DNA of 38,613 nt from Ministeria vibrans ATCC 50519 (lineage: Eukaryota; Opisthokonta; Filasterea): contig CALSCP010002236.1 of the NCBI GenBank assembly GCA_943704425.1, positions 39,715-78,327 on the forward strand, given 5' to 3'. The position numbers and the translations under genes are program-made. The notes under the pieces are model-generated. The model worked only from the letters and a program-made list of their open reading frames with translations, did no database searches and was not told where the DNA came from. Shown here piece after piece: positions 26,321 through 36,390 of the stretch. Within the stretch, counting starts at the first letter, position 1. Every line of letters begins with the position of its first letter.

Positions 26321-26955
26321 ACTGTCACTTGCGTCACGATCGAAGTTTAAAAAAAAACATTATGCCGTTAAAGAGAGACGCACAAATGACGATGCGCAGT
26401 GTGCAGCGGGCAGAAAAGTGCACAAAGCGCGTGGCAGACGGGACGGGTAGCAGGGGCGACGGCGGGTTTGACAGCCGCTGGAATACCAAAAAAACGGCGA
26501 TGTTGTTTTGAAAAAATAGAGCCGTTGTTGACAATACGGCGGCTGTTGTAGCAAGGTGGGCGGGTATTCTCAGGGTCACTGTGGCCATCAAAGGGTAAAG
26601 TGGTTGGTTTTAAGGCTGGAGAACGACCAGACCAGCATTTCGCTTTTTGGTATATTTTTTTTTTCCCAATAGTTTGAGGTAAAAAAAAAACCGAAAATGG
26701 CGCATAAACAGGGTCTTTGGGCGTGGCGAATAGTGAGGGGGGAAAGAAGAGCAAGATGGCAAGGGAGAGCCGGTGCCGGCCGGGGAGCGGGTGGCGGGAT
26801 GAGCGTTTCGGAGATGGCCCGAGTGGATGACGTATGGATTTTTTTTTATCTCGTTTGACTGAGGCATAGCGGGACGAAAATGGATGGCATTGGAGGTGCA
26901 AAAGGGGCCCAGATGGGATCGATGGCAGCGTAGCGAGGACAAGAAGAGGCGTTAC
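25691..26955. other. Gene-poor intergenic region
   Basis: About 1.26 kb upstream of the giant gene. A near-palindromic AT run at 25753-25782, some 65-90 bp upstream of the start codon, could serve as its core promoter. A run of 34 A lies at 26285-26318. Open frames at 25946-26230 (+) and 25871-26152 (-) have no family features, and I see no tRNA-like fold. A fragment at 26490-26640 (-) is discussed with the myosin-like remnant. Confidence 0.6.
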
Positions 26956-27093
26956 CTCGCGAAGAACCGACGAATCCTTGATCGGAATCTGAGCGCCGTC
27001 AGCGGTCACAGCCGTTGTCGCCGATTTGAGGATGGCTGGAATCTGATAGCCCTCTGGGGCCATCGCCCAAACCCACTTCCCCTCTAAGCTCAT
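26956..27093 (-). pseudogene. Possible myosin N-terminal SH3-like exon, orphaned
   Basis: A 46-codon frame starts with ATG at 27093 and ends at a donor-like GAG/GTAACG. Its sequence follows the myosin N-terminal SH3-like domain pattern: KWVWAMAPEGY, then IPAILKS, then TAVTADGAQIPIKDSSVL (compare the family trend kwVWvpdpeegy, gei, tVetedGk, vkkddv). A myosin head needs more than 700 residues, yet only about 1.2 kb remains before the giant gene, and no P-loop (GESGAGKT) is visible there. At about 26490-26600 a HLATTAAVLS and FFQNNI stretch faintly recalls the next head segment and appears frameshifted. The best guess is a decayed or truncated copy; a small unrelated protein is possible. Confidence 0.35.
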
Positions 27094-27403
27094 ACTTGTG
27101 AGTCAGAGGAGACTAGATTTAGAAAAAAAGAATGAAGAAGAAGTCGATTGAATGAATCGAATATTCTGAAAAGTAAAAACTAAAAATCCAAAATTAATAG
27201 TGTCTCTATATCGTGTTTGTGTGCTTTCGGATTGCTTCGATTAGAGAGCTTCACACCACGTCTGGGCGATCGCGCTTTCATTTTTTCACTGTGACAATCT
27301 CTCTTTTTTTGTCTCAATTGATACCCAAGTAAGCCACTGGCCCACCACGCATCATCTGACTCTGCTCTGCCTAGTCATTAGCAGAACACACCGCAAGAGA
27401 GCA
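27094..27403. other. 5' flank of GOSR1
   Basis: 310 bp of AT-rich DNA with T-runs between the myosin-like fragment and the GOSR1 start. No open frame, TATA box or RNA gene stands out. Confidence 0.6.
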
Positions 27404-28670
27404 ATGGCTGCTAGCGGGTTGAGCCACTGGGAAGGTATGTGACGGCTCAAAACTGAGGTTTTCCCTTTTTTTTCAATCTCATTTGCACAATGTCGTTTTT
27501 TTTTCAATCGTCAGAGCTGAGGAGATCGGCGAGACAAGTCGAGAATGAGATAGAGGCAAAATTAACAGCGTTTGGCAAACTTGGCGCGGGGTTTCGACAG
27601 TCGAGTCGACGCGGGTGAGACCCAAAGAGTTTATTGTGTCGTGGCGACTGACTCGGCGCTTCTCTCTCTATTATTATGTACAGAGAGGGGCCAGAATCAA
27701 CCATGGGTGCCGACCACACTTTTGAAACTATGTCACGAGAGCTTGGAGAACTCTTATCTAAGGTTTGGAGAGTGATTTTGTCATTGATGATAATACTTAT
27801 TGTCTCTGCCGTGTTGATTGTTTCGTTAGCTGACTGCCGTCAATAACAAACTGTGCGACGTGGCTGCTGAAGATATGGGACACTCTGCGTCCGTGTCACA
27901 CACAGTAGACAGTACGGATAAACTCGCTAGTAATATTTCGTAATTTTCTTGTCTCTCTCTCTCTGTCTCTCTCTACTCCTCTATTTGTCTCTCTCTACTC
28001 CTCTATCTGTCTCTCTCTACTCCTCTATCTGTCTCTCCATCTCTCTGTGCAATATTATAAATACCTTTAGGGCATCGGAACATTCTCGATGACTATGAGC
28101 AAGAATTCCGCAAAACCAAGACGATGATAGGCGAAATGCGAGCGAGGCAAGACCTGCTCGCGTCGCAGTCGGGCTCGCCTGCGTCGATGCGGCGCCCCGC
28201 CAACGCAAACGACTACTACCTATCCGAGAACCAGCGCATCCACTCTTCCCATCGCATCACCGATGACTCCATCGGGTAAGGACATGCGATACTCGCAACA
28301 CACACATAATTATATATAATTAATAATAATAATAATATTATTATTATTACTATTATAATATTATATAAATTAATGATTATTATTATTATAATAATTATTA
28401 ATTATAATTGTATATACGCACTTTATATACTTATATATACATACTCTCTTTGTTGCTGCTAGAGCGGCAGTGGCGACCAAAGAGGGGCTGGTGCAGCAAC
28501 GGGCCATGTTCAACTCAGTCAACTCGCGCGTCACGGGTCTCTTTAGTCGCTTTCCTGCCATCAATTCTCTTGTGCAGCGCATCAATGTTCGCAAACATCG
28601 CGACTCGCTTATTCTAGGCTCGGTCATTGCCGTCTGCCTCATCATCCTGTTCTTATATCGTCTGTACTAA
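27404..28670 (+). CDS. GOSR1: Golgi SNARE GOSR1 / GS28
   Basis: Six exons (27404-27434, 27515-27614, 27684-27762, 27830-27911, 28071-28275, 28463-28670; phases 1, 2, 0, 1, 2) encode about 234 residues, close to human GOSR1 (about 250). The protein is a Qb-SNARE for ER-to-Golgi and intra-Golgi fusion. The N-terminus SHWEELRRSARQVENE matches human SYWEDLRKQARQLENE. Also seen are FETMSRELGELL, LTAVNNKL and RHRNILDDYEQEFRKTK of the Habc-like region, then VATKEGLVQQRAMFNSVNSR of the SNARE motif, FPAINSLVQRINVRKHRDSLILG, and a C-terminal anchor of about 20 residues. The start ATG gives the conserved MAAS-type opening. One donor is the less common GTTTGG. It is tail-to-tail with the transporter, 64 bp apart. 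Confidence 0.96.
28276..28462 (+). repeat. AT-rich intron with AAT/ATT and TATA repeats (GOSR1 intron 5)
   Basis: The intron holds AATAAT/ATTATT and TATATA runs from about 28308 to 28440, similar in type to those in the NPHP1 intron. No open frame of interest. Confidence 0.8.
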
Positions 28671-28672
28671 TG

Positions 28673-28678
28673 TTTATT
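28673..28678 (-). terminator. Candidate poly(A) signal of the MFS gene
   Basis: AATAAA on the minus strand, 57-62 nt past the transporter stop and only 3 nt beyond the GOSR1 stop on the opposite strand. The two transcripts' 3' ends probably overlap. Confidence 0.5.
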
Positions 28679-28734
28679 TCAATTCAAGACAAATTTTTTT
28701 TTTTCTACAACGTATTATTAAATAAGTGAGAGAA

Positions 28735-30021
28735 TCAGCTCTTGAGACGCACTGCTAAGCGGGCAATGACACACACTGCCACAAGCAAGGGCAACGGGGC
28801 CCACGTGTCGTCGCCCGTCACATCAACAAGCACACCCACGGCCATCGCAAGGATCCCCATGCCCAGTTGGCGCAGCGTCGCACTCACTGCAAGCACAGTG
28901 CTGGCACTGTGCACGCCGATGCGACGCTGGCTCTCGCTCAACAGCGCTTCGACCGACGTCACACTGAACACTCCCCAGGAGGCAGCCATGGTTACACCTG
29001 CAGCAAGTGCCACGCAACGCAGACCAAACACAGTGTGTGCAATGGGGCCCACCACGAAGGCCACAAGTCCCGTTGCGCACGCGATCACAAGTACACGCTG
29101 AGCAGGAACCGAGGCGGGTACAAGTGAATCCACAAGAATACCACTGATGGCACTCACCATACTCACGGCGACCACACCGGCAACAAGGGCGTCGCGTTGA
29201 AGACCGAAAAGTGGCAAAAATAGCGTCGAGTAAAGGTAAAAAACTTCGCCGACAGCAGCAAAGAATGCCGTCACCATACACAAACGCCACAAGTGCGAGT
29301 CCTGTGCGCGTCGATCCCACATGGCACGCAGACTGAGTGGTGATGATGCGTGCGCTGCGGAGGTTGGTGTGCGTCGTCGAAGAATGAGTGCAAGTATCAG
29401 AGACAATCCAGTAGGGACAATGGACATGTGGACAAGATAGGGTCCTCGGCTCAGTGCGGTCGACTCGTGCGCCGTCGACGTTGTACCGCTCAGCGGTGAT
29501 GTCCATGCGAGAAGTGCCGCGGCGATGAGCGGCGCGAAAATGTCGCCAAGGTCACCGGCAAGGTTGATGAGCGACAGACTCTGGCGAATGGACACACGGC
29601 CGCGCGTGCGATCGTGCGCTGCTAGGGTCTCGGCCGTGCCGCTGAGAAAGGCACTGCTAAGGCCCGCACAAAGAGAGTAGAAAAGAAGCAAGAAGGGCGT
29701 GGAGAGTCGCAAGGAGACGTCGAGAAGGAGCAGGTCGGCCAGGGACGCAGCGCACGCCAAAACCAGCATGGATGTGGCGCCCACACGATCGCATAGAATG
29801 CCCGATGGAACTTCTGCTGCAAACGCCGTCAAGGAGACACCTCCCAGAAGGAGACCGGCCAGTGAGGCGGAGCCAGTCGCCGCAACAAGCGACTAAAAGG
29901 ACGTAAGAAGCAGTTTGGGTTGTGTGGTTGCCGTTCTTACCTCATAAACAAACGGCAAAAACAGCTCGAGGCGTTGCAAAAAGACGACGAGACATAAAGC
30001 ACCGAGGTCCACTACATGCAT
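28735..30021 (-). CDS. Major facilitator superfamily transporter
   Basis: Two exons (30021-29941 and 29892-28735) split by a 48-nt phase-0 intron encode about 412 residues. The ATG at 30021 opens the first hydrophobic helix. About twelve membrane segments can be traced. The loop between helices 2 and 3 has EVPSGILCDRVGA, the MFS G-x-x-x-D-R-x-G signature, and helix 4 contains GTAETLAAHDRTRGR, as in drug/metabolite exporters. A central cytoplasmic loop (RRRTPTSAAH to WDRRAQDSH) separates the two halves. The substrate cannot be told from the sequence. The start lies 124 bp from the divergent MRPL43 start, so a shared promoter is likely. Confidence 0.88.
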
Positions 30022-30145
30022 GAATATTGACACAGAATTGTGACTTTGTGAGATAAGTCTAAGATTGACAGGTTTTCAAATATTGTGTCGAATGAATAAT
30101 GAACATTACAGTTAACACTACTCAAATTTTCTAGAATCAGAGCTG
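30022..30145. promoter_or_regulatory. Divergent promoter between the MFS gene and MRPL43
   Basis: A 124-bp spacer between opposite start codons, AT-rich, with no clear TATA element on either side. It must hold both promoters and both 5' leaders. This is inferred from gene orientation only. Confidence 0.5.
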
Positions 30146-31195
30146 ATGTTGGGTGGGATCAATGCAAGATTGGGTCAGTTTGTGCGAGCTCTCAGACGGG
30201 TGACGATCACGTATTCGAATGAAGCGGACAGTGTTGGCGTGAGGTACGCACACGAACGGTTCTTTTCTCTCTGTGCAGCAGAGAATGATCCCGCCGCCCC
30301 CCCCTCCCACCTTCATCCCTCTCTTTCCTTCTCTCTTTCTCAAGCGCGCGTTCTGTTTTGACACACTTCTCACTCGCAACTTTTCCAACTTTTTTTTTTT
30401 GATGTAGAAATTTCCTAAACGAACATCTTGTCGCATTTGCAAAGGCGAATAAGTCTGTCTCTATCGTTGTGTCGTATCAGCCGCGAACAGTTCCCATTAT
30501 TGCGGCCGAATTCAGTACGAAGAGGGCCGTTTTTTACGTTTATATATATTTTTTTTGACAAAGGCATTCTCAAAAGTCATCAAACGTCTCTTTTGTGTTT
30601 TGTCGCAGTGAACGAACGGGGCGGAGAGCAAATGGTGCGACAAATCAACCGAGCGGACTCGGACGGAATCAACGCAATGCTGGCGGACTGGCGAGAGCGT
30701 GGTGGTGTGGAAAGGAAGAAGCGCGTGAACAACGTCTCGGTGGAGTCGCTGGACCTGAGTGTGCAGGGCACTTGGACGCCGTTTTCGACCAGCGACGTCG
30801 TTGTGGGCGTGGAACGAAAGCAAAGCGAGCGGATGGGTAGTCGCAAGCTATTGCTGCGCAAGGGATTGGTGCCCGGCAAGGGACCCATGCCAGAGCGACA
30901 CAGGCTGTTTGCCGAGTACACCAAGTGGGCGGAGGAGAACCCCGAGAAGGACTACGAAGAACAGCGACGATACGCACCTGGACGACACCCCTACCTGCAA
31001 GACCCCAATGCCCAAGTGAAGAAGGTGCTGCTCAAGCAACACGTCGCATGGGCGGCGCCGCGCGAGCAAGTGCGTAAGGCGCAAGCGGCCGTTGACGAGG
31101 CACGCCGCAGTGGCGATGCCGACAAGCTGCGCCAGGCTGAGGAGGCGCTGGCAACGGCACGCGCCGATGTTATTCATGCCAAGGACATGCTCTAG
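30146..31195 (+). CDS. MRPL43: Mitochondrial ribosomal protein L43 (mL43)
   Basis: Three exons (30146-30243, 30408-30514, 30609-31195; phases 2 and 1) give about 263 residues ending in TAG. The thioredoxin-like L51/S25/CI-B8 domain covers about residues 8-85: LGQFVRALRRVTITYS, then GVRNFLNEHLVAFAKAN, SVSIVVSYQPRTVPIIAAEF and MNERGG, matching human LGRYVQQLQRLSFSVS, GAREFVEREV and VPRVVAEYLNG. A later LDLSVQGTWTPFS corresponds to human PSIQGQWHPF. The C-terminal 100 residues (basic, then an Ala/Arg/Glu helix) are longer than or different from the animal protein. It acts in the large mitoribosomal subunit. It is convergent with the next gene, 89 bp away. Confidence 0.93.
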
Positions 31196-31284
31196 TGGCA
31201 TCATGTCAACAAAAACCGAGAGCGTCTGTATAGTGAAAAGTAAATTGAAATAGAAAATTACAAGTACACATAAGGAGAGTCGTT

Positions 31285-32004
31285 TCAATAGCGGCGATGG
31301 CCGGCGGGATAGAGAGTGCTTGCGAGCCCACTATCTTGTTTTTTCAGTTGCTCTGGCGACGGTTGTCGTCGAAGTCGCGTTCGCACTGGTGTGGGACTCA
31401 GTGGAGCAGAGAGAGACTCAATGATGGCGCTGGGCGACGCCTCACGATCATTGGCGGGCGGAGCGCGTCCTCTCACTGGCGCAACCACCGCTTTGGCCCA
31501 CGGCGCTTCGTGATTGTGTTCTCGCTGCGCCGCTCCTGCTGGCATTCCCGGGGCACTGTTGAGGAAAAGCAAAATCAAAATGAGGTGAGTAATTAAGTCA
31601 AATGTACATACACAGGTCGTGAAAATGGTTCACTTGCTTGTTTGTCCCAAGGATTCGCTTCTCGAGGCCGCGGTGGCGCTTGTCTAACGCTCGATGAGAC
31701 AAGAGACAATCAGAGACAAATATCATACACAACGAAGCAATATTTCATTTATATGGTACCTCACTGGCGCAGGCTCGGGTGCAGTCGGGCTTGGTTTGAC
31801 AAGTCTCTTACCGCACCTACAAAAATCGGAGAGTGATTAACGTTTCTCAACCTTGCTGTGTACTCACGTCTTGACTGTAGCTGGTCCTTCTTCCCAAGGA
31901 GATTTGTGCCGTTGTGCATTCACATTGTCGTTGCGAGCCTTGCGCCCACAAGGTCTGCCAAACCACAATTTTTTAATAAATCGTTGCCATGACGACAGTT
32001 TCCA

Positions 32005-32038
<34 letters not shown>

Positions 32039-32121
32039 TCGTACGCCTGTTGATCACTACTCTCTTTGCTCCATGGCGCAACAGTAGACGCTGCTGGTCG
32101 GAATTTTCCTGGTCGAGGCAT
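31285..32121 (-). CDS. Small Pro/Trp-motif protein of unknown function
   Basis: A five-exon model (32121-32045, 31954-31868, 31816-31760, 31683-31612, 31555-31285) encodes about 187 residues. All four introns are phase 2, so each internal exon can be gained or lost without changing frame. Four exons each contain one P-W motif: APWSKES, SPWEEGP, NPWDKQAS and APWAKAV. The protein is basic, Pro/Ala/Arg-rich and probably disordered, with no signal peptide, membrane span or domain I recognise. The tail ends YPAGHRRY. The third exon lacks the motif and is the least certain, since it contains a strong internal donor-like GGTAAGAG. The start lies 7 bp from the start codon of divergent Sec20. It may bind a partner through the repeated Trp motifs, which is only a guess. 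Confidence 0.6.
31955..32044 (-). repeat. Intron with (CA)n/(TG)n run, length divisible by three
   Basis: First intron of the Pro/Trp gene, 90 nt, with a CA microsatellite at about 32009-32035. It has no in-frame stop when read through, so retention would add 30 residues including a Cys-Val repeat. The GTACGA donor and TTTGGCAG acceptor support splicing. Confidence 0.6.
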
Positions 32122-32128
32122 TAAAAAA
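32122..32128. promoter_or_regulatory. 7-bp gap between divergent start codons
   Basis: CAT (32119-32121, minus-strand start) and ATG (32129-32131, plus-strand start) are separated by TTAAAAAA-type sequence. Each gene's leader and promoter must lie within the other's transcribed region, unless Sec20 starts at the in-frame ATG at 32177. Confidence 0.5.
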
Positions 32129-33295
32129 ATGAATATCCACTCAATGATCAGTCACTCTTTTAATCTTTTTGATTGGATGCATAGTGCAATTGTGGAAGCA
32201 CAACAGCGGGTCGCGGACATTGTCCAACAGCAAGTTGTGGTGAGAACGTTGATCGAAGTCTTGTCGGCCGCACAGGATCTCGACACAAACGAAATTGGCC
32301 AACAATGTTCCAACATTCGTCGCCAATTGCAACCGTTGGACGTACAGCTCGAAGTACGTCTCGTTGCCCTGACCCTCCTCTCAGCGTAACCCCCCTCGCC
32401 ACCACCCTTCCTTGTCTCTCGATGTGTCGTGCAGGAATTCAAGACACAAGTGGTAGAATTGCGTGCGCCCGACGCCATTGTCGGGCAAGTCAGGGCTCTC
32501 TTTGATCGGCAAAAAGCCCAAATTGAAGGGTACGCGTCATCACTTGTCGATACACGCCACCGCCTTGCCTTACCGCGCCTCTTACCTTTACGCCAGTCTT
32601 CAGGTATCGTTTCGTGTTGCCGTGTTGGGAGCACAAAAGAAACTCACAGAGGCAAATGAGCGCAATCGTCAAGAGCTGCTAGGCGACCAAACGACTAACA
32701 TTCCGCGCAAGCGACACACACAGACACGGTACCACGACCACCACCACCGCCGCTGCCGCATCATATTCATATTATTCATATTATTATTCATATTATTATT
32801 ATTATTTATTATTATGATGTTCATGATGATGTTCATGATGATGTATTGTGACTCACGTCTTCTTTCTCGCTTCGCAGCGACCAAAGAGCGGCCATGGATA
32901 CAACACACGCCATCACAGCGTCCCTTCAGCGCACCACTCGCCTAATGGCCGAACAGACCAAACAGAGTGCAGCGACTCTTCAAATACTCGACGACTCCAG
33001 CAAGAAGGTCAGAAAATAACGATTCACACACGCACACACCCACTCTCATTCGCACGCACCGCCTTTCTGTGTTTCGTTCTCTCTATCTAACTCTTTTCTC
33101 TCTCATACACATCAATACAAACAGGTGCAAGCAATCGGCAGTGAGACAGACACTCAGCGCTCAGTGATTGTGCGCGGTCGACAGCTCATCTCCAAACTGT
33201 TCCGTCGTGAGTCCACTGACCGTCTGCTCGTCTTTTTCGGCGTCGCCATTTTTGTCCTTACAGTGCTTTACATTTTGAAAAAGCGACTGTGGTAG
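32129..33295 (+). CDS. BNIP1: ER SNARE Sec20 / BNIP1
   Basis: Five exons (32129-32353, 32435-32529, 32597-32728, 32878-33007, 33125-33295; phases 0, 2, 2, 0) give about 250 residues ending in TAG. The protein is a Qb-SNARE for Golgi-to-ER retrograde fusion, working with Use1, syntaxin-18 and Sec22 in known systems. The Sec20 domain is clear: ITASLQRTTRLMAEQTKQSA, then LQILDDSSKKV, RSVIVRGRQLISKL, ESTDRLLVFFG, and a C-terminal anchor ending VLYILKKRLW (human: DKLLIFLALA, VLYIVKKRLF). The N-terminal half is helical and weakly conserved. The start is ambiguous: 32129 is the first in-frame ATG, but 32177 (MHSAIVEAQQ) is plausible. An intron contains ATT and ATGATG repeats. Confidence 0.92.
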
Positions 33296-33309
33296 TAATT
33301 AGAGTATAT

Positions 33310-33315
33310 AATAAA
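33310..33315 (+). terminator. Candidate poly(A) signal of Sec20
   Basis: AATAAA 15 nt after the Sec20 TAG stop, in the 73-bp convergent spacer before the end of the TTF2-like gene. Confidence 0.55.
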
Positions 33316-33368
33316 GTTATTATTGTAATTAAATAGTATTAATAATTAAAGTAAGGCATAAAATGGGA

Positions 33369-33619
33369 TTAAGCTTTGAAGAGAAAGTCCCACTGAGCGC
33401 GAGTGAGTTGATCGGGCTCGACGAGGTCAGAGGCGTCGCGCACAATGCGCTGGCTTGCGTGCGTCTTAGTGGTCTGCAGGGCCACAATACGCTCTTCAAC
33501 GGTCCCCTCACACACGAACGAGTGCACTTCGACGCGTTTGGTCTGGCCCAGTCGGAAGATTCGATCACTCGCCTACAGCACAGGTTGTAAGCATCAACAA
33601 CAATCACTCTTATTGATTC

Positions 33620-33695
<76 letters not shown>

Positions 33696-36221
33696 ATTGT
33701 ATGTGTGCGTTTATACCTGACTCTGCAGCTGTGGGTTCCAATGTGCGTCGACAAAGAAGAGGCGGTTTGCGCGCGTGAGATTGAGTCCGACGCCGCCGGC
33801 ACGAAGCGACAACAGCATGACACGGGGTGACACAGTACCGTCGTTGCGCTCTTCGTCGTCCTCGTCACCGTCGCGGTTGTTGTTGTTGTTGTTGCTGTTG
33901 AAGCGCGCAAGTTGGTGAGTGCGTTCGTCGGCAGTGAGTGAGCCGTCGATGCGCGCGAGGGCAGTGTGAGGTGCCAGACGACTTGCAAGCAGATCGAGCA
34001 CACTGGTCCATTCGCTGACAATGACGCACGCGTCGTCGGGGAAGTCGTTGAGAGCCTGCTCAATGTGCTGCTGAAGTCTGTCCAGTTTGCTAGAAGGGAC
34101 GCTCTTGGGTATGGACTCGTCCACAAGCGAGGTGTGGATGCAAGTCTGGCGCAGACGCAGCAATCGTGTGAGAGGATTGAGTGAGGCGTCTGATGCAATG
34201 CGTGAGTACACGGTACGTTCGTGCGCGTCAAGCGTCACAGTGTGCTCGACCACCTTGCGCGGAGGCAGTTGAACGAGAGGCGAGCCATCGGCAAGGCGGT
34301 CTGTTTTGCAGCGGCGCAAGAGGATGGCGTCCAGAACAAGGGCAAGGCGCGACGACGAGGCAGCAAGCAGATTGGCAAAGACAGCCGGGGTGGAGAAGGG
34401 GCTGAAGCGCAGAAAGGCCAGTGGGGTCTGCAGATCGTCAAGGGCATTGTGCATGGGAGTGCCCGTGAGCATCCAGCGACGCACACCTGGCAACGCCACC
34501 ACTGCTTGCGTGGTGGCACTCTTGGCATTGCGCAGTGAGTGAGCCTCATCAAGCACAATGCGCGACCACACAACACGACTCAGAGCCTTGATTGACGACG
34601 ACGAAGACAACGCTGATGACGACGAAACACGCTTGTGGTAGCGGGCCTCGGTCTCAATCATGCCGTAGGTGGTGAGCACAAGGTCGGCAGAGCACAGCTG
34701 CTCGGCAGTGGCTCGCCTCGCAGTGGCGCCGTGCCACACGAGCACCGACCACCGTTGTCGCGCTGCGTGCAGTGTAATCTCATCACGCCACTGACTTAAT
34801 AGTGAAGTCGGCAGCACCACCAATGTACCACCAGTGCTTGACTCGACAGAGCTGTCGCCACGACAGCCCTGGTGCGCCAACAGAGCGAGCATGCTCACCG
34901 TCTTGCCCAGTCCCATGTCGTCGGCCAGGATGCCTCCACGCGGTCCTTCGCTCAAGCGCTCTTCACGCATTGTCATCCATGCCAAAGCCACTTGCTGATG
35001 AGGCAGCAGTGTGCACGCGAGCGGAGACACCATTGCTGTCGACGATGCCTTCTGCCACGCTTCCTCACAGACGCGTCGCGACTGTGTGATCATGGCTCGC
35101 ACGCGCGCCAGGTCTGATTTCGACACACCCACCGTGTCTGCAATTGACAGCGTTGTAAGTGCAGCACTAAGACCGCTATCAGTCTCATCGTCGTCGTCGC
35201 TGTCACCGAGAAACACAACACTGGCTGCGGGCTCTTGTTGAGGTTTGGGCGCAGGCGGCTGCTCCGCAGCCGCTCGCTGGGGCACTTGCAGACACAGCTC
35301 ATGACGGAGCTGTGCAAGGCGTCGACGGAATTCCTCCCGCTTTTGTGCGGGAAACCCACCAATGTTCATGAGTCGTTGCAATCGGGCCATTTCACCATGT
35401 TTCTCCGACTCGGTCACGGGCGCGCGACGTGTCGTTGAACCTGCTGTTAGGGTAGTGGTAGTAGCAGGAGTAGTAGAAGGCGCAGCATCGGTGTGTTGCG
35501 TTGTAGTTGTTTCCGTCGTGGGGATGGCACGAGGAGTACTGGTGGCTTTGGCACCAAATGTTGTGGTGGTTGTGGCTTTGAGGGCAGCTTCGACGGTGCA
35601 CGGGACACCAGCGGCAAGGGTAGGGGCAGTGGTGGCCGTCGTTGTCGCGGGCGTGTGATCACTCCGATCATTTTCGTCTTCTTGTTGATGTGCGACCGGA
35701 GCGGGCAGCGGCGTGGACTCGGACGAGGGCACATAGGCTGGGGTGGAGTCGACCGTCGCACTCATGGGCGGCGCAACCTTCGCTGCAGCGGACGATGCGG
35801 AGATGCTCGAGCGACAGCACCAGCCTGAGCCGGATATTTTGGTACATCTAAGGCTGACTGCACCGTCGGCGGCGACGGCGCGCACACTGACGAGGCCATC
35901 GAGGTGGCGAGGACACACGGCGGAATTTCGAATCTCCTCGAGAAGCGGACCGTCGCGTACGGGCTCACACGAGCTGCATCCGTGGCGGGTGCCGCGCATG
36001 GAGCACACAAAGAAGGATCGGCCTCGGTTGCGCACATCCTTGGTCGATGTCTTGACCCAGCAGCGCCGCTGGTGTCCTGCGCAGTTCGGCACTGCGTTTG
36101 CCGCTGCCGCACTCAGTCGCTTCGCGGGCGGGACACTCGCCCGCGCACTCTCTTTGCACCTTCCCTGAGTATCTTCAATCTGGCCCACCGCCACAAACGG
36201 ACGTCGCGTCACCGGGTCCAT
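33369..36221 (-). CDS. TTF2: TTF2-like SNF2 family ATPase (transcription termination factor 2)
   Basis: Two exons (36221-33717 and 33572-33369; 144-nt phase-0 intron) encode about 902 residues. A zf-GRF-type zinc ribbon lies at about residues 47-86 (CAGHQRRCWVKTS, NRGRSFFVC, CSSCE), followed by a second Cys region (VCPRHLDG to GSGWCC) that parallels human TTF2. A Thr/Ala-rich linker follows. The helicase core shows GGILADDMGLGKT (about 430), SQWRDEI, VLTTYG, DEAH (about 558), RRWMLTGTPMHN, LLRRCKTDRL, then VSEWTSVLDLL, RIDGSL, LRAGGVGLNL, DAHWNPQLQ and, in exon 2, RIFRLGQTKRVEVHSFVCEG. TTF2 is a double-stranded-DNA translocase that releases RNA polymerase II. Human TTF2 is longer (about 1,160); the linker is shorter here. 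Divergent from the Rho GEF by 169 bp. Confidence 0.92.
33573..33716 (-). repeat. (GT)n microsatellite in the TTF2 intron
   Basis: About 34 GT units at 33622-33690 lie inside the 144-nt intron (donor GTATAA, acceptor CTGTAG on the minus strand). Cys/Val open frames here are repeat artefacts. Confidence 0.9.
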
Positions 36222-36390
36222 GGGAATTGAGGGTTCTTCTTTTTTGAATTTAGAAAAAATAAAATTATTTATGTTTGCTATTAATTATTAATTATACGAA
36301 TTGGAATGAATATAATAATATTTTAATACGTCGTGTCTTAATTCTCATTACTCAATATTCAATACGCAGCAATCAAAATAATCATCTTCA
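36222..36390. promoter_or_regulatory. Divergent promoter between TTF2 and the Rho GEF
   Basis: A 169-bp AT-rich spacer (ATTAATTA, AATAATATTTTAATA) between opposite start codons. Inferred to contain both promoters; no defined element is recognised. Confidence 0.5.

Noticed and set aside
32240-32275. A 36-nt GTGAGA...CACAG intron in Sec20 exon 1
   Set aside because: It is shorter than the other introns, in frame and open. Reading through gives a continuous helical segment, so it was kept as coding.
33622-33690. Cys/Val repeat peptide frame
   Set aside because: It is a (GT)n microsatellite inside the TTF2 intron.
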